Source of the DNA: Thermoproteota archaeon
GTDB lineage: Archaea > Thermoproteota > Nitrososphaeria > Nitrososphaerales > Nitrosopumilaceae
NCBI GenBank assembly: GCA_003352285.1
Contig: QQVN01000005.1
Span: forward strand, 62,001 to 126,000
Length of the DNA: 64,000 bases
Direction of reading: 5' to 3'
Shown here one piece after another: positions 58,311 through 64,000 of this stretch. Numbering within the stretch: the first letter of the stretch is position 1; each line of letters starts with the position of its first letter. A program made the translations under genes and the position numbers. Under the pieces are notes generated by a model. It ran no database searches. It had not been told where the DNA came from and saw nothing but the letters and a program-made list of their open reading frames with translations.

Positions 58311-59060
58311 TTGAGATATCTCTTATTTTTATTACCAATTTTTTTAATTCCAAATGCATGGGCAGATGTCGCTATACAAAATGATCAGCAATATCTAGGA
58401 ATTGATGGTTCCTATCACATTGTAGGAGAAATATACAATGGTCTTGATGCACCCATAACACAAATTGAAGTTTCTTCATCACTATATGCAAATTCTGAAT
58501 TAGTTGACACCATCTCTGCAAGCTCACTTGTCAATACCATAATGCCGGGGATGAAAGGTCCCTTTGAGATTCTAGCTACAGGAAAAGATGTCGCATACAT
58601 TGATAGTTATTTGCTTGCACTAGATTACAAAGTCTCGACACCGAAAAATCAAGTTATCGATGTCATAGATTCTGAGATATTAAGAGATGCTCACAATAAT
58701 TTAATGATAAAAGGCACAGTAGCAAACAAGGGTGAGATTACTGCAAACATCGTATCTGTTGTGGCAACACTCTATGACAGAAGCGGTAATGTTGCAGCTG
58801 TAGAAAGAATACACACCGAACCAGATTACCTAAGATCAAATTCTGAGGCATTTTTTTTGGTATCAGTTCCAGATAAAACACAATCAAGCACAGTTGTCGA
58901 TTATTCACTAATTGCAGAATCTGAAGAGTATGCAGCAGTTCCAGAATTTCCATTAGGAACATCTTTGTTGTTTGTTTCCTCCATTATCGCATATGTTGCA
59001 TTTACAAAATATCCCAATAAATTCATAACAAACCTTGTGTCTGCAGCTGATCCAAAATAG
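58311..59060 (+). CDS. Secreted FxLYD-type protein with PEF-like C-terminal sorting signal
   Basis: A 249-residue protein, TTG start. A signal peptide (LLFLLPIFLIPNAWA) is followed by two beta modules of FxLYD type (DGSYHIVGEIYNGLDAPI and NNLMIKGTVANKGEITANIVSV). It ends VPEFPLGTSLLFVSS...YVAFTKYPNK, a PEF motif, a hydrophobic helix and a basic tail. This tripartite end resembles PEFG/PGF-CTERM signals processed by archaeosortases, common in thaumarchaea. Likely a surface protein. The last 38 bases overlap the convergent gene. Confidence 0.72.
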   Translation: MRYLLFLLPIFLIPNAWADVAIQNDQQYLGIDGSYHIVGEIYNGLDAPITQIEVSSSLYANSELVDTISASSLVNTIMPGMKGPFEILATGKDVAYIDSYLLALDYKVSTPKNQVIDVIDSEILRDAHNNLMIKGTVANKGEITANIVSVVATLYDRSGNVAAVERIHTEPDYLRSNSEAFFLVSVPDKTQSSTVVDYSLIAESEEYAAVPEFPLGTSLLFVSSIIAYVAFTKYPNKFITNLVSAADPK

Positions 59061-59484
59061 GCTCCAACTCTTCTAAAAGTAACTTTTTATCAAGAGGAGT
59101 TGGTTTTGAAAATTTTACTGGAAAAGTAATGCTCAGCATGTCATGATCAGTGTGAGATAATCGAACAAAGTGAGAATTATTTCCAGAGAGAGTCATAAAA
59201 TTTTTCCACATCTGTATTCTTTGGTTTGCAGAATTGAGCTGAGCTTCTAATGTGGAGATATCTGCCTGATAATCAGGATCAAAAATACCAAACTTTACCA
59301 TTGGTAGCATCAAAAAACCTCCAGGTACTTTTTCATGCTCTTTTAGCATTTTCTCAATTATTTCTTCCTCATTGTCTCGTGGATATATGTCCCCATAACT
59401 AGGATCAAAGTATCCAGCAATCTGTTTTTTAGAATCATACACCCGAAAGTACTGCTCTTCTAATTCGAGTTTCCACATAAGCAA
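59023..59484 (-). CDS. Hypothetical 153-residue protein
   Basis: Start TTG 59484 or ATG 59478. A soluble alpha/beta protein; N-terminal strands (KLELEEQYFRVYDSKKQIAGYFD) and a central helical stretch with coiled-coil character (DISTLEAQLNSANQRIQMWKNF). No family recognised. It sits between the convergent surface protein, which it overlaps by 38 bases, and the DsbA gene on the same strand. Confidence 0.55.
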   Translation of the reverse strand: MLMWKLELEEQYFRVYDSKKQIAGYFDPSYGDIYPRDNEEEIIEKMLKEHEKVPGGFLMLPMVKFGIFDPDYQADISTLEAQLNSANQRIQMWKNFMTLSGNNSHFVRLSHTDHDMLSITFPVKFSKPTPLDKKLLLEELEPILDQLQTQGLL

Positions 59485-59503
59485 AAGATTACGAAATATC
59501 TTT

Positions 59504-60250
59504 TTACGTGTTTAGTTGGGACTCTATAATACTCTGAAAGTCAGAAAAGGGTTTTGCCCCTGAAAGTTTTACAAATCCAATTTCATCATTTCCTATAAAG
59601 AATGTTGGAGTTCCTGTAACACCATAGCCAGTTGCTTGCGCATAATCTTTTTGAACTTCTTCTAGAATGCTTGCTGACTTTATACAAGAATTAAACGAAG
59701 AATCAAGGCCTAGTTCTTTTGCATACTCGGTTAGTTTTTCTTCTAATGACATAGAGTCTAGGTTTTGCCATTGATTTTGTCTCTCAAATAAAATATCATG
59801 ATATGCCCAAAACGCACCCTGAACATTTGCACATTCTGCTGCAATATGGGAAGGAATAGCATTTTTATGAATTCCTAAAGGCATGTCCCGATAAACTAGT
59901 TTAACCATACCAGTGTTGATGTAAGCTTGCTCAATTGATGGAAGAGTTTCTTGGTAAAAACGTGAGCAGAACGGACATTGAAAATCCGAAAACTCTACAA
60001 TGGTTATTGGAGCATCAGGATTTCCCATGAAAGGATCATTATCATGAGATACAAAAATCGGAGACGGGTCAGTTGGGGCCTGTACCGCCTCTTGTATCTG
60101 CAGTGGTTTTTTATTATATTCCATGATTAGCTTCGCAATTTCATCATCAGATGGGCTTGAACTTGTACCCAAAACATAACCACCAAAAAAGGCAGCAATT
60201 GCAATTGCTGCAATTAATCCTTTAAGCATATTACCGCTATTAGCACTCAT
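59504..60250 (-). CDS. DsbA-family thiol-disulfide oxidoreductase
   Basis: A 248-residue membrane-anchored protein facing outside the cell: an N-terminal helix (GLIAAIAIAAFFGGYVLG), a linker and a thioredoxin-fold domain with an inserted helical part, as in DsbA. The active site is C92-P-F-C95, and the cis-proline is in GTPTFFIG. It forms or shuffles disulfides in exported proteins, several of which in this window have cysteine pairs (blue copper and secreted proteins). ATG start. Confidence 0.9.
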   Translation of the reverse strand: MSANSGNMLKGLIAAIAIAAFFGGYVLGTSSSPSDDEIAKLIMEYNKKPLQIQEAVQAPTDPSPIFVSHDNDPFMGNPDAPITIVEFSDFQCPFCSRFYQETLPSIEQAYINTGMVKLVYRDMPLGIHKNAIPSHIAAECANVQGAFWAYHDILFERQNQWQNLDSMSLEEKLTEYAKELGLDSSFNSCIKSASILEEVQKDYAQATGYGVTGTPTFFIGNDEIGFVKLSGAKPFSDFQSIIESQLNT

Positions 60251-60326
60251 TTCTTAATGACCTCATAAGGTGCATTTTTATTAATTTATATGATTTTTAC
60301 CAAGTTATGAGCAGAAGGTTTAATCC

Positions 60327-60638
60327 ATGGCAATAGCAAAAGAGACAAAAAATTTCATTGATAGCTTAATTGATTACTATATCAGCGAAGCAGCATCATA
60401 CAAACAGATAGCAGAATCATATGTTCCAGAAATCAATTCAGTGGCAGATACAGCATTTGGCATTATTTCTGGATGTGTATATTCAGGATTTTTACAGGCG
60501 TATCAGAATCAAGAAAAAACACCAGATCTTGAGGACATTAAAGAATTCAACAAGATTCTAAAAGACAGGGCCCCACTCATAAAAAAAGCAATACTTGAAG
60601 ACCCAGATAGTCCAAAAAAAAACACCAGTGAAGAATAA
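60327..60638 (+). CDS. Hypothetical 103-residue helical protein
   Basis: ATG start. Four predicted helices with no membrane segment; FIDSLIDYYISEAASYKQIAES and AFGIISGCVYSGFLQAY are the most ordered. The tail is polar (SPKKNTSEE). No family recognised. It is followed by the structured non-coding stretch. Confidence 0.55.
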   Translation: MAIAKETKNFIDSLIDYYISEAASYKQIAESYVPEINSVADTAFGIISGCVYSGFLQAYQNQEKTPDLEDIKEFNKILKDRAPLIKKAILEDPDSPKKNTSEE

Positions 60639-60654
60639 TATTTTTTGAGAAGTG

Positions 60655-60745
60655 GTTTCTTGAGGGACACAGTTCTCATACTATCTCGGGATTTGGTCGT
60701 GGCATCGCAGGACGATGTGAGAATTGTTCCCACTACTTGCGATAC
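60655..60745. ncRNA. Candidate structured non-coding stretch
   Basis: GC content is higher than the flanks. TTCTCA (60673-60678) pairs with TGAGAA (60718-60723); TCGT (60697-60700) pairs with ACGA (60712-60715) inside; outside, GGGA/TCCC or AGTGG/CCACT can pair as alternatives. A T run (ATTTTTG) follows near 60757 on the plus strand. The rest of the gap, 60750-60833, holds nothing clear. Strand unproven. Confidence 0.4.
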
Positions 60746-60833
60746 GTGAATTAGGCATTTTTGTATTAAAACGATTACGTAGAAATCATCAGTATAGTTA
60801 GAGATAAATGCAAACTATTGAAACAGAAAAGCA

Positions 60834-61154
60834 TTGAGTGAAATTAATGAATTTAGAATACAACAAATTGTTGATAATGGTCAAGTTGTCCAACTATCAC
60901 TAGTTGAAAATGTCAACACCGAACCTGTTTCACAAAAACAGATGATCATTGATTCGGTTTCTAAAAGATTAGATACAGAAACAAAAGAACAAGTGATGCC
61001 ATTACTTGATGCAATTCTCCAAGCACAGCCAACTGTCAAAATAAAAAGTTACCAACAAATTTCAATCAACATTGCAATGCCCAAAAATCGTTATGAAAGA
61101 CTTGGAAGACCACAAGTTGGGGAAATTTTGCAAATAGATATGAAGAAAAATTAG
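60834..61154 (+). CDS. Hypothetical 106-residue protein
   Basis: TTG start at 60834 ([17 protein letters not shown]). Soluble, helical centre ([23 protein letters not shown]) and strand-rich ends ([24 protein letters not shown]). No family recognised. Its stop overlaps that of the convergent YyaL-type gene by four bases. Confidence 0.55.
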   Translation: MSEINEFRIQQIVDNGQVVQLSLVENVNTEPVSQKQMIIDSVSKRLDTETKEQVMPLLDAILQAQPTVKIKSYQQISINIAMPKNRYERLGRPQVGEILQIDMKKN

Positions 61155-63181
61155 ATGAGTGTTTCGATTTCAGAGATTTTTTCAAGAGGTAGCGAACAAG
61201 AAAAATCCTTACATACAAATGCAGTTGTTTTGTCTTGATGAAACTCTTTTCCTGCAAAGAACATCAAAGTAGATAGTTTATCCAATTGAGATTTATTTTT
61301 AATGGCAACAACAATAGAGCCGGGCAGAAACTCTTTGAAGATAAAATTTGTCATTTCATCATTTTGGGAATTTAAAATAGTGATTTCGGATGGTTTTTGC
61401 AGATACATGTAGATGGTATTTAGCAAATATCCAAATCCAAATGGATTCTCAGCTGCCATCATGGCCTGAGATTTCATTACCTTCGTAGCAGATTCAAGGA
61501 ATTTTTGTTCCTGAGTCAAGTGATATAATCGTAAAAGTGCGTATGCAGCAACAGAATTCCCAGAAGGCATTGAAAGATCATAGTTGCTCTTAGGCCTAAT
61601 GATTAACTGCTCATGATTATCTGCAGTCATGAAAAAGCTTGATTGGGATTCATCCCAGAAATGATCCAGTAGATAATTTCCGAAAACTTTAGCTTTTTCC
61701 AAATATTCAGCATCAGGGGACATTTCAAAAACATCAATCAAAGAATTTGTAAAATAGGCGTAATCTTCCAAGTAGCCCTGGATTTTTGCAGTACCATTTT
61801 TGTATGTACGAAGAAGTTTTCCATCTGCAAACAGTTTTTCATTAATAAAAGAAACGCATTTCTTTGCAGCGGTTAGATAGGTTTCATCATTTGAGACCTG
61901 ATAGCCTTTTGCAAAAGCAGTAATCATCAAAGCATTCCAAGAGGTGAGAATTTTATCATCCAAGCCTGGGCGGATTCGTTTTTCTCGAATTTGCAAAAGT
62001 TTCTCAGAAGAGGCATTAATGATTTCTCTTACTTTATCTTCAGATATACCAAAGTGAAAAGCAACTGATGAGGCATTAACATTGTTGCAGAGAATCGAGT
62101 TTCCTTCCCAGTTTCCTCCATCGGTTACATCATAGTACAAACAAAAGACATCTGCATCTTTTCCAAGTACTTGGGTTATCTCTTTTTTGGACCAAACATA
62201 GAACTTTCCTTCTTCACCTTCAGAGTCAGCGTCTTCTGCAGAATAAAATCCACCTTCAGGAGAAGTCATGTCTCTTAGAACATAATTGAGTGTTTTTTTC
62301 ATTACATTAAGATAAAATTGATCTTTTGTAATCTGAAATGCTTCAGCATAATTAATTGGAATTAATGCATTATCATAAAGCATCTTTTCAAAGTGTGGTA
62401 CTAACCACCTTGCATCAGTAGAATAGCGATGAAATCCACCACCAAGTTGATCAAAAATTCCACCTTTTGCCATCTTATCTAATGTCTTCAATCCAAACTC
62501 TTTGAATTTAGATATCTTTGAAATTTTGTAATACCTAAAGAGAAACGAAATATTTGCAGCATTTGGAAACTTTGGTGCATTACCAAATCCCCCATATGTT
62601 GGATCCCCCATTTGTAAGAGATTTACAGCAGCCTCATCAAGAATGGATTTTTCTATCTCAGAAGGCGCAGAAATTTTTTCAGATCCCTGAAGGGTGTTTA
62701 AGAAATTTTCCGCAGTTTTTTCAATATCCTTTGGTTTTTCTTTCCATGCTTGAGCCAATTGCCTAAGAATACTACCAAACCCAGGCCGTCCATAACTATC
62801 CAGAATGGGAAAATACGTACCAACGTAGAAGGGCTTTTGATCAGGAGTAAGAAATACGCTTAATGGCCACCCTCCTTGCCCGGTAGCAATCTGGCATACC
62901 TTTTGATAGATATCATCAATGTCAGGTCGCTCTTCTCGGTCAACTTTGATGTTGATAAAATTCTCATTCATTATTTGTGCAATATCATCATTTTCAAATG
63001 ATTCATGGGCCATAACATGACACCAATGGCATGAGCTGTATCCAACACTAAGAAAGATGGGCTTGTTTTCCTTCTTTGCTTTCTCCAACGTATCTTGATT
63101 CCACGCATACCAATTAACAGGATTTTTTGCATGTTGCAGTAAATACGGACTAGTTTCATGAATTAAGCTATTTTCAGCCAC
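61151..63181 (-). CDS. YyaL/DUF255 thioredoxin-domain protein
   Basis: A 676-residue protein of the family that includes bacterial YyaL and human SPATA20. GTG start. The N-terminal thioredoxin-like domain has the SSCHWCHVM motif (CxxC-like Cys/His) and YVGTYFP; the rest is an (alpha/alpha)6 barrel with [26 protein letters not shown] and [17 protein letters not shown], as in the family. The barrel resembles glucosaminyl epimerases, but the true activity is unknown. It is nearly full length, with all blocks in order. Confidence 0.93.
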   Translation of the reverse strand: MAENSLIHETSPYLLQHAKNPVNWYAWNQDTLEKAKKENKPIFLSVGYSSCHWCHVMAHESFENDDIAQIMNENFINIKVDREERPDIDDIYQKVCQIATGQGGWPLSVFLTPDQKPFYVGTYFPILDSYGRPGFGSILRQLAQAWKEKPKDIEKTAENFLNTLQGSEKISAPSEIEKSILDEAAVNLLQMGDPTYGGFGNAPKFPNAANISFLFRYYKISKISKFKEFGLKTLDKMAKGGIFDQLGGGFHRYSTDARWLVPHFEKMLYDNALIPINYAEAFQITKDQFYLNVMKKTLNYVLRDMTSPEGGFYSAEDADSEGEEGKFYVWSKKEITQVLGKDADVFCLYYDVTDGGNWEGNSILCNNVNASSVAFHFGISEDKVREIINASSEKLLQIREKRIRPGLDDKILTSWNALMITAFAKGYQVSNDETYLTAAKKCVSFINEKLFADGKLLRTYKNGTAKIQGYLEDYAYFTNSLIDVFEMSPDAEYLEKAKVFGNYLLDHFWDESQSSFFMTADNHEQLIIRPKSNYDLSMPSGNSVAAYALLRLYHLTQEQKFLESATKVMKSQAMMAAENPFGFGYLLNTIYMYLQKPSEITILNSQNDEMTNFIFKEFLPGSIVVAIKNKSQLDKLSTLMFFAGKEFHQDKTTAFVCKDFSCSLPLEKISEIETLI

Positions 63182-63215
63182 ATGGAAATTATGGTACTAC
63201 CGTATTTGTATCTAA

Positions 63216-63443
63216 TTAGATTCCTTGACGCCCTTCTTCATGTTCATAAATTGCAACATTGATCTTTGCCAATAATTTTGATTTTGATTTTTGTGCTTTT
63301 TTGCTATGACTGTAATCTTTCTTTTCAACTAAAATTTGCAATCTTTGAAGTTCATTAAGATTCAGTTCTTTCAACCCCTTTTTTGTAACCTTTTGAAGAA
63401 GTGAAACTCGTTCTTTGTCTTCTTCAGTTAGCCTATAATCCAT
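63216..63443 (-). CDS. Hypothetical 75-residue protein
   Basis: ATG start. Two charged helices (LTEEDKERVSLLQKVTKKGL and LNELQRLQILVEKKD), then a lysine-rich stretch (SHSKKAQKSKSKLLAK). No family recognised. It lies 34 bases before the YyaL-type gene on the same strand and may be co-transcribed with it. Confidence 0.5.
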   Translation of the reverse strand: MDYRLTEEDKERVSLLQKVTKKGLKELNLNELQRLQILVEKKDYSHSKKAQKSKSKLLAKINVAIYEHEEGRQGI

Positions 63444-63516
63444 ATTTGGAGTAACAACTCATTGCTTAATTTTCTTCCTAACAAATCTAAAAATATGTTA
63501 AAGGTTTTCACGAATC

Positions 63517-64000
63517 ATGGTAGAAAAGATGAGGGCGATGATGTTAACACAGTTAGGCCCTATAGAGAACAAGCCGTTAAAGCTTTCACAAATAGATAAA
63601 CATGAGATTAAAAATCCAGATGAAATTTTATTAAAAATTGAAGCATGTGGAGTATGTCACTCACAATTACACGGAATTGAAGGAGATTGGAAAGAATTAG
63701 GTATCCCACCAACACTACCAACAGTTCCAGGTCATGAAGTAGTAGGCAAAGTAGTAGAGATTGGAAATAAAGTTAGTAAATTCAAGGTAGGTGATAGAGC
63801 AGGCATAACCCCATTGTTAGAATCATGCTTAGAATGCGAATATTGTTTAGAAGGAAAGGAATACCTTTGCGAATCAAATGTAGTAACAGGTGAATCACTT
63901 CGTGGAGGTTACTCAGAATACATTACAGTTTCAGAAAAATTTGCAACAAAGGTTCCAGATACTATGAAATCCGAATATGCTGCACCCTTATTTTGTGCAG
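63517..64000 (+). CDS. Zinc-dependent alcohol dehydrogenase, N-terminal part (cut by window edge)
   Basis: The first 161 codons of a medium-chain dehydrogenase, ATG at 63517. CGVCHSQLHGIEGD holds the first catalytic-zinc Cys, PGHEVVGKV the catalytic His/Glu, and CLECEYCLEGKEYLC the four structural-zinc cysteines. The nucleotide-binding half lies beyond the edge. The pattern is nearer to AdhA/cinnamyl-type alcohol dehydrogenases than to the polyol type of the left-edge gene; the two are not the same gene. Confidence 0.88.
   Translation, partial: MVEKMRAMMLTQLGPIENKPLKLSQIDKHEIKNPDEILLKIEACGVCHSQLHGIEGDWKELGIPPTLPTVPGHEVVGKVVEIGNKVSKFKVGDRAGITPLLESCLECEYCLEGKEYLCESNVVTGESLRGGYSEYITVSEKFATKVPDTMKSEYAAPLFCA

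Noticed and set aside
60509-60733. A 74-codon minus-strand frame
   Set aside because: It is mostly antisense to the gene at 60327-60638 and extends into the structured stretch; composition is not protein-like.

Overview
The window is 64 kb of an AT-rich, densely packed genome from a marine ammonia-oxidising thaumarchaeon (Nitrososphaerota), most like Nitrosopumilus or a close relative. This rests on gene content: an ESCRT-III/CdvC division locus, a PdaD-type arginine decarboxylase, an iron alcohol dehydrogenase resembling the semialdehyde reductase of the 3-hydroxypropionate/4-hydroxybutyrate cycle, plastocyanin-like blue copper proteins, stand-alone Lrp ligand-binding domains, TrmB regulators and many TTG/GTG starts with a TATA box about 26-28 nt upstream (leaderless genes). 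No rRNA, CRISPR array, insertion sequence or prophage was seen. The window is chromosomal backbone, cut at both ends inside zinc alcohol dehydrogenases.

Layout. 1-5710: small genes (ATP synthase subunit F, a SWIM zinc finger, a phosphoesterase) and a large secreted VWA/HYR protein. 5855-12580: carAB, then CdvC with two ESCRT-III-type neighbours. 12740-20962: a TrmB regulator, a RidA protein, a structured RNA leader with a 16-residue ORF, an MFS transporter, a DHH phosphoesterase and citrate synthase. 21079-25348: glycerate kinase divergent from the semialdehyde reductase, an F420-type oxidoreductase, an FMN-type protein and a tiny zinc finger. 25485-31850: a uvrB-uvrA-uvrC operon. 31852-35041: two cupredoxins sharing a 350-bp identical block, and a repeat-rich secreted protein. 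35156-41453: purine and folate genes (purN, folD, formyl-THF cyclo-ligase, purD) with a metallo-beta-lactamase nuclease and a UspA protein. 41551-47676: ileS, sucCD, L40e and an intron-bearing tRNA-Val. 47737-64000: membrane and redox genes, an M3 peptidase, PdaD, peroxiredoxin, tRNA-Thr, a DEAD-box helicase with a foldable leader, a PEF-tailed surface protein, DsbA, a YyaL-type protein and the partial ADH.

The standout is carB. Its conserved N-terminus is interrupted by 21 nt carrying an in-frame TAA. The insert folds as a bulge-helix-bulge (BHB), the substrate of the archaeal tRNA-splicing endonuclease, and splicing at the standard positions would restore the expected protein exactly. The tRNA-Val gene in the same window carries a 22-nt intron of almost the same architecture. 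carB also lacks an ATG, GTG or TTG start and appears to begin at CTG behind a strong Shine-Dalgarno (SD) sequence. Other candidates are a leader at 14582-14729 in which the SD of a 16-residue ORF is paired to an anti-SD with a possible alternative fold, an 8-bp/7-bp mutually exclusive hairpin pair in the DEAD-box helicase leader, and two GC-rich structured non-coding stretches (52191-52273 and about 60655-60745).
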